Assembly (NCBI GenBank): GCA_023078685.1
Contig: JALGAS010000011.1
Coordinates: 248,001 to 312,000 of the forward strand
Length of the DNA stretch: 64,000 nt
From: Neopestalotiopsis rosae
Taxonomy: Eukaryota; Ascomycota; Sordariomycetes; Amphisphaeriales; Sporocadaceae
Direction of reading: 5' to 3'
Below, piece by piece: positions 21,770 through 34,088 of this stretch. Under the pieces are notes generated by a model, which saw nothing but the letters and a program-made list of their open reading frames with translations, had not been told where the DNA came from and did not search any database. Position 1 is the first letter of the stretch. Each line of letters opens with the position of its first letter. A program made the position numbers and the translations under genes.

Positions 21770-24700
21770 AGCTGCAATTGTTCGGACGAAGAATCGCTTA
21801 TATAGTATGTACTATATGAAGAAGGAAAACGTATCGTGAACACCAAGAAAGAGCCCAAATGGAAGGCAATGGTGTTGGTGATGTAGGGCCGCGGCTCGGG
21901 CAAGTCTAGGCGGTTGTGATTCGAGTATGTTGACCATGAGTATCCATTGCTACTGCGTGGTGATCGTTCGTCTCTTTGTTGCCTGTCACTGGGACTCGAC
22001 TTTGGGGGGAATGGTTGACTCGACCAACAACGGGTGAGATGCGTAGATGGTAGGTAGGCAGGCAGGCAGGCACTGATGCTTTGGAGTTTCGAGATCGATC
22101 AGCGAGTTGCAGGGTTGCTCGAGAGCGGCAAGGCTTCCTGCTGGGCACAGGCAGAGACGTTGGACAGACAGACAGGACCAGGACGGGTCAGAGAGGTGCA
22201 CAAGCGGTATTGGCTGTCGTGATGGCGGCTCTTCTACTGGATGCGGGTGCCCGCAGGGTTGTGCCTATTTAGTGGGTGGAGGCCATAGTCACTGGTTTTG
22301 TGGGTGATGTGCTGTAAGTGGATGTGGATGGTGGAAGGTGTGCAAGGTTGAGATTCCGGGGGGTGGAAGGAAAAGAAAGAGACCAGACAGGACAGGGTGG
22401 GAGAGCAGAGTAGAAGCTGGAAGGCGTGAGATGCAGTGAGCAACTCAAACAAACCTATTACCCAAAAAGAAAAGAATTGGGAAGAAAGAAAGGAAGGAAT
22501 AAGACGACGACGAGGATAGTCAGTTGGCAAAGTGATCAAAGGTGCGTGTAGACGACGGGGAGTGGATGAGTCGATCAACAAGTCATATGCTGCATTGCGT
22601 TATCTGCTCGTCGTCTGTGAGAATCGGTGCGCAGGCGTGTGCTTCCCTTCTATCGGTCGATCAGTCTAAACCAGTCAGTCCCTAATTAGCTGGTAGCCGC
22701 CTCGTGATATGGCCGAGGGCAGACCAAGCACAGCACAGCCAGATCGTTTAGAGCTACAGCAGGTATTGCTACAGTATTACACCCCCCTAGCAACCCAAAT
22801 TCCAACCCAAAGGCGTAGTCCAGTCCCCTGATGGGTATAGCTCATCCGTCATCGGCCGGGTATCGAAAAAGCAAGCGAGCCCATTGAGGCGCCGACGATA
22901 TGGGCAGATAAGAGCAAGCCAAACAAGGGTCCTAGCAGTGCTGACTCTACCAATTGTACATAGTGACGTCTTAGGGACTGTTGATAAGCATTGATTATTC
23001 CGTACCGCCCAAAAGGGTATCCTCCATCTACGCAGTACTACACTTCTGACTCTGCAAAAGAGCATGTCTCATTTCTTACTTTATGGCAATGTTTTGCGCT
23101 GTGCATATATGGGCTACGTATATGATGTATATATGAATGAGTGCGTGTGTCTGTCTGGGTCCCCTGACTGGGCGTCTCTGATGTATGTATGGTGACTGGA
23201 CTCTTTCTTCTGAGAATTGATGCCCTTGGCACCTCGGCCTCAAATCCCAGGTCCGGTGACTCCTCTCAGCGCATCACACGCATGATGGTCCATTGTGGGC
23301 CCGGGGCTGCACCTGTGGTTTCCCCAATGCGCCCCCTCTCGATTCGTTGACGCCCTGACAACGGGAGCCTTTTGACTCAAATCCGCCGCTAGCGATTCGA
23401 CGAGCGAGCTGGCCAAGCAGGCAATGCACAGGATACCTGCATGAAGGGTGATGCACCTATTGATTGTACCTACTTACCTACCTGCCTTCATCTGATTCCT
23501 ACATTGCGCACATAGACGCAATGCTCCATTGACCTGAGCTGTCGAATCGGAATATGGGCTGGGAGGTTTCTTGCGCAGTACCACCTCGATTAGATTGATG
23601 AGTGCGCATGGTGGAGTAAGTACAGTTCCATTTTCAAGTGTTAGGTTCCTGTTGGCCTTGTCTCCACGCTGAATCTCAGCGTGACAATTGCCAGCAGCCA
23701 GATCATTGCGGATAAGGCGCTTCAAACCAAATAGGACGAGTAGAAATCTGCCTAAGAGATGATAGGCACAAAGGCGATCGTTTGGATGACCATAGCTTAT
23801 TACGTGGAATTTCTCCCACTTTTTGGTCTTTGCACATATATCATAAAGTCACAGAACCGCCGGCCCGATTATATATAAACGACAACGGCATCTACCAATG
23901 CGTCCCTCCTCGGCGTTGCGGCTGCACTCGACCAACCTTATCCTCGTTCATCCTATAGAAACAATATGGGCTTCTGCCGACTTGTCCACAACCTGTCAAC
24001 TGAGCATGGCCAAGACTCCAACGCATTCTCACACCTTGTTGGAATCGCACCATTTTGACATGGACCTTGAACCTGGATGTATCGTTCTCGCAAGCAATGA
24101 GCCCACAACCACACGCCAGCTCTCAACACGTAAATGACACTATCAATCGCTCAACCGATATGCTGATGACCCATCATTATGCTCTTTGCGCAGGATATAA
24201 GGCATTCTATACAGCCAGTTCTTCTTTCCACGCAGCTTGTCATTCACTCGCACTATAGCCGAACACGACGGGGCTGGCTTGTCTGGTTGGTGTCGCGCAA
24301 CACAACAGTACTTCGTATAGATCTATTCACATCGATCGCTTGGTCAATTCCTGAAATCGTCTCTTGGCACAAGCTGATGCCCGTGGCCAGAACCATGACG
24401 CAGGCCAGCATGCATCGTGGCCAAGGTACATATATATATGTACGTCAACTGGGACAAAACGTCTTGATCAGGTTGCACGAACCCCTCACGATGCTGGATT
24501 CCAAAGAAATCACCAGTCTCCATTTCCAATGCCCGTCCACCATGCGGGGGTGATAAGCCCCGAACCCTGGCTTGGGCCTTAGTGCTGGCAGAGGTAGGTA
24601 GGTAGGCACTGTTCATGTAGGTATTCCCGAAATCCGGGGATGGATGACATGTTGATGTCCTATAAGCGCACGACAGCTCCTACTTTTTTAACCTTAAGCA

Positions 24701-25484
24701 GTTGGGGTTTATGTGAGACATCAATTATGGACTTGAATCGTGACTATGTCACCAGCTACATGGTCAGCCCCCGATGTAACATGAAAGCTCACTGTCCCGC
24801 ACACTGCCTACCACCTACTGGTACACCAAGGCGGAAAGAAAAAAAAACTTCATTAATGGCTCCATTCTTACTGCTGCTACCACTGCTACAATGGTAAGTA
24901 CCGTGCCTACTCCATACCGCTTGCAGGCTTCCCCGCATGCAGAACAGACTTGCTAGCCCATACCCGACCCCATAGTATCCATCCCATACAGTACTATCCC
25001 CTTCGTGTCAATCGTATTACACGATAGTTGTGTTTTTGTTGGAATCAGTGCACCTTCTAGCCACAACGTCATTCGTTCCTTGTCTTGTGTAGCCATCGAA
25101 CATGTGCAAAGGCACTTCATGCAGTGCATCACGATTGGATAGCACAAGAATCCCCGGACAATAGTAGGTCTGCCGGCTGGGGCTCTTGTGATTCAAGGGT
25201 TTCTTTACCAAGAGAAGTCGCGATCTACGGCGATTTCGCACCGCTATTTGAACCTCGACGGCCTGCCAGCCTCGATTTCTTTCTTGTTCCTTTCTCGAAT
25301 GCTGATTTCTTCCCACCTTGTTCGTAATTTGTGATATACATACAGCAACGGTTACTGCTCAAGCCACCCGTCTGTACCGCTGAGCTTTCTTACCAAGTAT
25401 CCGCAATCATTGCAGAATCGACTCCACGTCTGGGTATAGGGTTCTGGTAGATTTTGCAGGCTCCCCGGTTCATCCGTTTACGCC
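21770..25484. other. 3.7-kb intergenic, atg13 promoter to GH125 promoter
   Basis: The left part must contain the atg13 5' UTR and promoter, the right part that of the GH125 gene. ORFs here (for example 22234-22581 minus, 23898-24137 plus) show no recognisable domains and are short. Short GTAG-type repeats occur at 22050-22070 and 24590-24606. No gene is supported. Confidence 0.45.
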
Positions 25485-27153
25485 ATGCTGCACTCTCCCG
25501 CAGGGCTCCTCGGCTGTGGCGTCCTGCTCGCCGGCCTGAGAGGTGTGCTCTCACAGTGTCCTGATTACGCCGATTATTCGACGCAGGTCCACAATCCCGT
25601 ATCTTCTGGTAAATACCAGCTCAGCTACCAGAGGCCGAATGCGACATGTCGCACTTTCAGCCTGTCCGAGGTCGAATCGACCATTTCGGACATGAGGACG
25701 ACCATCGAGGATCCAGACTTGTTCAGGTTATTTGAGAACACATTTCCCAATACGCTCGACACGACGATTTCTTGGCATGGATTCGCCAGTAACAACTCTG
25801 CAGAAGAGGCATGCAATCCCTGCCAATGTGGCGTTTTCGGCAACGTTAAATCACTAACTAACTTTTTTTCACATGTAGCTGACGTTTATTACGACGGGAG
25901 ACATTGTGGCCATGTGGCTGCGTGACAGTGCAAATCAGTTGAGAAGCTACAAGCCGCTTCTGCAAGCCAATAGTTCGACCTCGTCCTTGGCCTCCCTCTT
26001 CCGAGGTGCCATCAACCTGCAGGCTCGCTATCTTTTGACGAGCCCGCATTGCAACGCCTTCCAAGCTCCAACAGAGTCTGGAAAGCCACCTGAGGACAAT
26101 AGTGCAGCAGATACAGATGTCGTCTTTCCCAGCTATGACAAGAATTTTGTGTTTGAATGCAAGTATGAGTTGGACAGCTTATCGGCATTCCTCCAGCTTT
26201 CATACGACTACTACGACAAGACTCAGGACAGCGATTTCTTCGGCAAGTTCCAGTGGGCCGATGCCATTAGAACCGTTCTTGACACGGCCGAGGCTCTTCT
26301 GGTTGGCACCTATGCCGACGACGGACATGTTAACAGTTCGCCTTACACATTCCAAAGGACAACAACCTCGGCATCCGAAACGCTGCTCAACAATGGCATC
26401 GGATCGCCCGTCAAGGGTGGAACGGGTCTTGTTCGGAGCGCATTTCGACCCTCAGATGACTCGACCATTTTCCAGCTCTTCATTCCGGCAAACATGATGT
26501 TCTCGAGCTATCTGAGCAAATGTGTAACCATTATGGAGGGAATCGACAGCAGCACGGCCGACAGAATGAGCGACCTGGCGACAAACGTCAAGAACGGAAT
26601 TGAAGCCCACGGCAAGGTGCAACATCCTCAATTTGGGGAAATCTATGCCTTTGAGGTTGATGGATTCGGCTCGAGCAATCAAATGGACGATGCCAATGTT
26701 CCCAGTCTCCTCAGTGCTCCTATCATTGACTACCTTGATGCCAGCGACACAACGTATCAAAATACAAGGTCCTTTGCTCTGAGCACCTGGAATCCCTATT
26801 ATATGCATGGCACCGTCATCAATGGGTATGAGTATTTCCTAGTCACAGTATGTCTCTGTCTCAAGCTAACACAACGCAGAACTGGCGGTCCTCATGTTGG
26901 CCCTGGAAAAGCGTGGCCAATGTCCATCATTGTCACGCTGCTCAGCTCGGACGACGACAACGAGATTGTTTCGGGATTGCGTCAAATTTTGTCTTCAACC
27001 GACAACCTCGGACTTATACACGAGTCAATTGACACATTTGACCAAACAAAATGGACGCGCCAGTGGTTTTCTTGGGCGAATGGACTGTTTGGACAGCTTC
27101 TATTGAATCTCAAGGACAGAAAACCAGAGATTTTGTCAACATCCTTTCAGTGA
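25485..27153 (+). CDS. GH125 exo-alpha-1,6-mannosidase, secreted
   Basis: Glycoside hydrolase family 125 (former DUF1237), 514 residues in three exons: 25485-25808, 25879-26825 and 26880-27153. A signal peptide is visible (LLGCGVLLAGLRGVLS). The exon 1/2 join gives SAEE-LTFITTGDIVAMWLRD, the best-conserved family segment. It requires a GC-AG intron (donor GAG|GCATGC, 70 nt), because the GT donors nearby either break the frame or leave an intron of only 34-45 nt. Exon 2/3 gives ING-TGGPHVGPGKAWPM. The DDANVPSLLS motif and the C-terminal LIHESID (catalytic-base Glu about 472), followed by WTRQWFSWANGLFG, are all present. Family members remove alpha-1,6-linked mannose from N-glycans and yeast mannan. 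The next gene downstream is a GH92 alpha-mannosidase on the same strand. Confidence 0.93.
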
Positions 27154-28011
27154 TTAGATTGGGAGTCGTCAAACAACCCTTCAGCGAAGGCTAATAATTA
27201 TAGTTGATCAATAATCATCAATCATGCCCAGTCATATTGATTAATAGACTGAAATTCCTATACCTAGATAGGTATTCCAGGCTACATACGGGAAAAATAT
27301 ACAGATTACTTACCCAAACACTCAGATATGCAGCACGGAAATCCAAATGCAGAATCCCGGACGTGGGGTTCGGAGTTTCTTCACCGTTTCTGGCAGGTTT
27401 ATATTGCGCTGGCTTATTCCCATTCGTCATTGCAACCCTCTCCCCAGTCTACCCAGCCGGCAGGCAATCAACCTTCTTTTCAGCCACAATGAATGTCCCA
27501 AATGCAGTGTTAAAGTGAACCCCCCAAGAAATGCGCGACGGCAGCTGTCTCAGCCTTTTCCGCAGTGCAAAAATACAAGAAGCTCAGTTGCCATGCGCCA
27601 CATGGGCGAGACACACAACTCTTATCTGCCATCCAATCCCAATATGTGATTTGCATGTCCCGGGGTCCCCTAAAAGTCTTGGCTTTGGGCCAGTTCTGGC
27701 CACATGTTCGAGTTCCGCTGAAAGATGATGAGAATGATCTCCCAATTGTTCTTTCTTTTGGTAACCTGACACTTTTCGGAAAACCCCATGTTGGCCGGAT
27801 TGTGAGAGAGATCAAAAGACGGCCGGTTTGGCAATCGATCGATTTGCATGCCAATTCGCTTATCTTGCAGCCCCAACTGGAGATGCGACAAGCAACGTCA
27901 TTGAACCGGACTCTGCTGGAAGACCAGCCGCCCGCATGATTGAAAGCCTGGGGAATCTCCGTATGATATTTTCGTCGTAGCGACCGGCCAACCGGGGAAT
28001 AGAAAAGCGAA
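27154..28011. promoter_or_regulatory. Intergenic between GH125 and GH92 genes
   Basis: 858 nt separate the two same-strand mannosidase genes, so each should have its own promoter. ORFs in both directions here are featureless. Matches to the loose CreA consensus (SYGGRG) occur at about the rate expected by chance, so they are not called. Confidence 0.4.
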
Positions 28012-30787
28012 ATGGCGCCCTTCTTGACAAGCGCGCCTCGCATTCGGCGCATCTCGCTCATGGTGGGAGTGTGTCTGGTGGTGATGTGGGCGCTCATCTC
28101 AACGGCACGGAGCTCGTCGACCTCGTCATCGGGCAAGGCGGGATTCTTGGCCGCCATGTTGGGATCGCGCATGAGCAGCGGCGCGGATGTGCTTGGCTAC
28201 ATTGATCCGCTTATTGGGACCGTCAATGGAGGTAAACAATTGCTTCCGCATCTTGTGCCTTGATCCTTTTTCGAATTTTCGAGATTAAATAATGCTGAAA
28301 AATCTCGTTTCATCAGGTCATGTCTTTCCGGGTGCGACTCTTCCTTATGGTAAGTTTAACTATTCTAGACATTTTGCACCAGTATTGTCGTGGTTTATTT
28401 GGTCTGATAACCAGGGCTCTCAGGTATGGCAAAAGCTGTCGCCGACGTCCGAGGAGGGGAGGCGGCGGCTGGCTTTGTGTCTGATGATTCACTGATCCAC
28501 GGCTTTTCACACTTGCACGACTCCGGTGAGTCCCTCCTTCTGCTCATTCTCCGCTCGGTGTCTTTTACTGACAAGAATCATTTCCGTTAGGGACCGGTGG
28601 AGTAAGTTTCTCCGGGCTGCCCTTTTGCTGAAGATATATTGACAATGGCTCTAGTCAGTTTCGCTGGGAAATTTTCCGCTGTTCGTACATCCTGGCTGCC
28701 CAGAAGATGATTATAAGCAGTGTCAATACTCGAGGTTTACGAGGGGCGTCGAGAGGAAAAACGGTTCCGTCGAGGCAGCGCCGGGGTACTTTACGATTGA
28801 GCTGAACAATTCGGTCCGCGCCGAGATGACGGCGACAAAGCACGCGGCCCTCTATCGATTCAGCCTGCCGTCTGTGGCCGAGGTCGCGGATGGAAAGAAG
28901 CACGTCGTTCCCACGAAACCGCTGGTCCTGGTCGAGCTTTCGGATCTGGCGGGCAGCCGGTCCGGGGGCTATCTCGAGGTCGATGCGGAGACGGGCAGGA
29001 TCACGGGAAACGGAACGTTCCTCCCGTCGTTTGGCCGAGGCAATTTTGCTGCTCACTTCTGTGCCGACTTTAGAGGAGCCGCCATTCGCAGGACGGGCAC
29101 CTTTTCGGACACGAATGCAAACGACACGGTGCAGGTCCTGGGTGGCACGAGTGGGATTCCAATGTTTAGTACTTCAGTGGGCGGCTGGGTACACTTTGAT
29201 AGTCTCACCAAGGACCGCCTGATGGCCAGGGTGGGCGTGTCGTTCCTCTCCATTGAACAGGCGTGTCGGAACGCCGAGGAAGAAATTCCATTCTTTGAGT
29301 TTGACAAGACGGTACAAGCTGCTGAAAAAGCCTGGGGCGACAAGCTGGCGGTAGTCGAGGTGGATCATTTCGGCGTCGACAATGATCTGTTGAAAACATT
29401 CTGGTCTGGCTTGTACCGGGCCCTCTTGTCGCCTCAAGACTATACCGGAGAGAACCCGCTCTGGGAGTCGAGCGAACCGTATTTTGACTCCTTTTACTGT
29501 ATCTGGGATTCATTTCGGGCGCAGCATCCACTGTTGACCATCATCGACCCTCAGGAACAGACTCGCATGATACGCGCCTTGCTAGACATATACAAGCACG
29601 AGGGGTACTTGCCAGACTGTCGCATGAGTTTCGTCCCGGGGTTCACCCAAGGAGGCTCCAATGCAGACGTTGTTCTTGCCGACGCCTTTGCCAAGAATCT
29701 GACGGACGGTGTGGACTGGGATCTAGCCTACGAGGCAGTCGTCAAGGACGCCGAAGTCGAGCCGCAGGACTGGACGAGCCTGGGCCGCGGCAACATTGAA
29801 GCGTGGAGGAAGTACGGATACATACCCAAGGACGACGTAGACACCAACGGCACCGGGCCAAATACGCGGTCCGTCTCGCGCACGGTAGAGTACGCCTACG
29901 ACGACTTTTCGATTGCCTTGATGGCCCGAGGTCTGGGCAAGACTGCGGACGAGGAAAAGTATCTACGGAGGAGCGGGAACTGGAAGAATCTGTACAATCC
30001 AGCCATGGCGGATCGATACCAAGCCAAAGATGGCACCGTGTTTGAGAGCCCCTTTGAGGGGTTCCTACAACCGCGACTGATGAATGGAAGCTTTCTGTCA
30101 CAGGATGCACGACTCTGCAGCCCGATTCACGAACAGCACGTCTGCTACTTTGACACGCGATACGCCACGTACGAGGGATCTCCGTGGCTGTACACGTTTT
30201 ACGTGCCCCAGGACATGGCCTCGCTCATTGAGACGCTGGGCGGCAGGGAGCCCTTTATCAAGCGTCTCGAGTACTTTCACTCGTCGGGCATCATCTACAT
30301 GGGCAACGAGCAGAGCTTCCTCCCGACGTTTCAGTTCCACTACGGCGGCCGCCCGGGTCTGAGCAGCTACTGGGTGCACCAGTACATCCCCGCCCAGTTC
30401 AACAGCTCGGTCAACGGCATCCCCGGCAACGACGACTGCGCCATGGGCGCCTTTACGGCCTTTGCGTTCCTGGGCTTCTTCCCCGTCGCCGGGCAGGACG
30501 TGTACCTGCTCACGCCACCGCTGTTCCGCGAGGTGCGGCTGCGCACGCCGACGGGCGGGCGGCAGGCCGTGATCCGCAGCGTCGGGTTCGACCCGGCCTA
30601 CGAGGCGATTTACATTCAGAGCGCCACGCTCGACGGGCGGCCGTACACGAAGAACTGGATCAGGCACGACTTTTTCTACAACGGCGGGGTGCTCGAGCTG
30701 ACGCTGGGCAAGCAGGAGAGTAGTACCTGGGGCACGGCGGACGAGGATCTGCCGCCCAGCTTGTCGACTAGCTATGCCGACTTCTAA
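28012..30787 (+). CDS. GH92 alpha-mannosidase with N-terminal membrane anchor
   Basis: Glycoside hydrolase family 92, calcium-dependent exo-alpha-mannosidase, 832 residues in five exons: 28012-28231, 28317-28349, 28424-28525, 28591-28601 and 28655-30787. The joins rebuild GTVNGGHVFPGATLPYGMAKAV, HGFSHLHDSGTGG and SLGNFPLF, all conserved in the family. Exon 4 is only 11 nt. The N-terminus has a hydrophobic stretch (about 15-32, SLMVGVCLVVMWAL) after a basic patch (RIRR) without an obvious cleavage site, suggesting a type II signal anchor; a cleaved signal cannot be excluded. Catalytic-region motifs: YEGSPWLYTFYVP near residue 628 (family acid) and GNDDCAMGAF near 713 (base/metal region). The usual activity is alpha-1,2-mannosidase. 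It follows the GH125 alpha-1,6-mannosidase gene, a pairing well suited to mannan or N-glycan trimming. Confidence 0.93.
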
Positions 30788-33700
30788 TAAGTTGATATTT
30801 GTAGTGTATAAAAAAGTATCAACATTATAAGCTAGGCTCACTGACTAGCCTAGCCTAAACTGTTATATAATACAGAAGCATATACACGAAAGACAAGAAT
30901 ACCTGGGGGGCTAACAAGTGTCAGTGAAAGCAGTCGGCACTTGTCGATCATAAAATGTCCAAATTTAGACGAAACAGTTGACGGTTCATCAAAGAGCGGC
31001 TTCAGGTGGCATCTGAAGATAGAACTATTGAGATGGGATGAGAATATAGACCGACCCGTCTGGTCGGATATAGATATGTCCGTAGGCCTAGGTCGGACAT
31101 GTTCATCTCGCGTGCTCGGCCAAGAGTATTGGGTGGGTAAGTAGGTAGGCATATTCACTTGGGCACCTCATTTACGTTCCGGTGCTCCTCAGATGCTGTC
31201 CAGTCTCGCCCGAGAGACACGTTCGATATGTGATCGAGATTCAGATCAGATGGGCAAACCCGCCCAAACGGCAAGCGAGGTCCATCGGTTGGGCCGTGGC
31301 AGGTACTGGACATCACCACATCTCTGAAACCTGACAACTTCTGGGCATTGCGAGGGAAGCTAGAGAACAATACAGAATACCAGGAAACTGAGAGCATTCT
31401 CACACGCAGAAACTGGGCGTGAGTATGGTTTATTTTTAGGGTGGAGTGACTATTGGCGTTGGAGAAGATGAATCCACCATGGAAACATTCTATAACAGCT
31501 TGGCAACCTCAAGACCCTGTCGGGGCGTGTTTCTTTACCCAATGCCAAGAGGCCCGAAGCGGCAATCTCCGTTCTCGTGGCCTTTCTCGTCCCGCTGTGG
31601 GAGGACAGGACGATCCGGGAGGGGACCTTGTATATGTGCTGATGGGCGTGCATAACTACATAGTACTACGCGAGCAACGGCATTTGAATGTCGATCAAAC
31701 AAGAATCAGCCAAGCCAATACCACCTAGGTTCGACATGGTGGCTGGGGTCGGGTGCTGGTGCTGGGTAAAAAGGGACGAACGAATCCTTGGGCTTGGGCT
31801 AGGGCTAGTATTGCCAGAAGCCAGCTGAATAGGCCCCCAAGTCCCCCAATCCCCCAGTCCAAGTGCCTGGGAACCCCAACATCCACGCTAGCGTAACCGC
31901 GGATTGCAACTGTGATCCTCTGATCGACTGCAACCGCACAGAAGATTGATTACGCACGCAAGTTGCAGGATGCGCTGATCTTTGTCTTGTCAGTACTACA
32001 AGCTAATTTTCTTTTTCTTTCTAGACTATAAACGAGTTTAGTGTCCTATATGATAATACAATAGTTCCAAGTCTTATTCGAATCTGGGAGCCAGAGCAAA
32101 ATTTGTTTCTCACGATCAAATCGCCTTTCACCAGAGCGGGACCTTGCCGTCTTTTGAAACAGTGGAGTTTTCCGACAGCAGCAAACCGACGCAACACGAC
32201 GAGGGTTTCGTTTGAGCTATTTGGGAAATTCGAGACTTGAATGGACAAAGAGACGATTTTTCCACTTCCTCATCTTCAGCTTGATCTGATATACAAAGAC
32301 GAGGAAGAAAATTACAGATGACCAGTCCGTGTAATTGGAGGGACCTTGAACTATAAGACTGATGGCACTATACCTTGAATATCTCATAAGAATACCGGGG
32401 ATTCCAGGATGTCATTTGCAATAAAATTGGGCAGCTCCTCTAGCCGAACTTGCTTCAGAGGGAACAACCAGTGCATATTCATTGCTCTCGGACAGATATA
32501 TCTTTCAATACCACAAATATGAGTTTGGGATAAGAAGTGAGGGTGTAAGCGGTGGTTCGATGGATTGTACACTATTGCAATGCATTGACATGCATCTCGG
32601 AATATCCGCCCATCATGGCGCCAATGTAATGCAACGAGCACAAATAAAAGGCACTCATGACTATATTGTCTGAAGTCCATGTCTGCCAAGTTCTAGAAAA
32701 TACTACAGGAAACTCCTCCCCATCCACCAGCAGTCCAAGTCACCTGTCGTCTGAAGAGACGACAAGTAGGTACACACACACAGTCACTGGCGTCAGGGCG
32801 CTTGCAGCTTCAAGCGCTATTCGACTTGCAGGGATATGGATGCACTACGGAAAATTCCCCCGGGGACTTGGGCAATTGGGGCACTTGGACTCTGTACTAG
32901 CACAGAGCTGATGCTCGGTAGTCCACTAAAATTAACCTTGAATCCAAAACTGTTTGAAGTTCCATTCTCGACTTTTTACAGACCGGCGCTATTTCTTTTT
33001 CTCTTTCCTTTTTTATGGGTCACCGGAGTATTCGAAACGCCATGACCTCAAAATTTGTGCAATTCTTTGCTCATGAATGGATGAGATGAATGAGTGTGGC
33101 GTTACGCCATTTTTTGACAAACGTCAAGCTAATATCATTGCTGGAAGGTAGGCATGTATCCATTCTCACGATGACGAGAGCGTCGATGTGAGACCACGGT
33201 TAAGCAACATCGACGAGAAAACCGAGAACATGAGTTGTGAGCAACATTTGTCTATTGACTATCTAAGGATCTATGATCAAACTAACAAATGCTCTCCAGC
33301 GGTCCGACTTTCTCGTGGCTCCCCTGCCGGCCCTTGTATATTGCACATGATGCAAGAAAAACTGGACTGTTCTTGAACCTATTCTCGGCCTGTCTCGATC
33401 ATCCGGTATCCCCAGAATGACATATCTCATGAACCATCGTTTTACAAGATCACACCGGGCTGGGCAAAGTCAGTGCCAGAAGAACGACGAGTTCCCACAT
33501 CCCGATGCTGCCATTTTTCGCCTGGGCCAACATATGACTGGCTGGGTGGACACTCTTGGCAGCCTCCATCGCTGTATCAGACACCACTTGGCAACGGCCC
33601 ACTGCCCACAACATCCCTGATATTCCCACATCACAGTACTTGCGCCCGTGGTATTGTACGACTATGTTCGCTTCCCATGTGGCGGGAACCCATCATGGCG

Positions 33701-34088
33701 GCGGCGGCTCCAGATTTTCTTTCTCTCCCTCCTCTGCTAGGGAGGGGAGCAATGTCCGTTGTTCTGTTTGGGGCCTTGTGGATTGCTTCTTGGCTCAGAC
33801 TTGGTCCGTGAACGAAACTGCCTCGTGCTTCCACTCTTGGTCTTATAAGACATAATGCAGGTCTCAACCACCCTACCTATGTATATTCTCTTCGGACAGT
33901 TCGAGTGTGGTCTGTAGAAAGTGCGGTTTGGTCTTGTTTTTGTTGTGTTCTCATCTTCTTCTCTAACGACTTCTTTCTTTCCCAGTAGAACTGTGGCTCG
34001 CGCCCTGGTGGCCATTTGTTTACTACTTTCTTCCATCCGCTAATTATACCTAATCCCGCTCCGTTCATATATACACACACATATTACG
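30788..34088. promoter_or_regulatory. 3.3-kb intergenic upstream of the heme-oxygenase fusion gene
   Basis: No supportable gene. Short ORFs lack domains and introns do not join them. The right end contains a TATATA-like element at about 34069-34074, only some 15-20 nt before the ATG, which may simply be 5' UTR sequence. The unusual length leaves room for complex regulation of the following gene, but I see no named site. Confidence 0.4.

Noticed and set aside
27154..28011. CreA-like SYGGRG sites between the two mannosidase genes
   Set aside because: The number seen is about what the loose consensus gives by chance in a region of this size.
30098..30841. 247-codon minus-strand ORF
   Set aside because: Antisense to the conserved C-terminal half of GH92; composition typical of a shadow frame.
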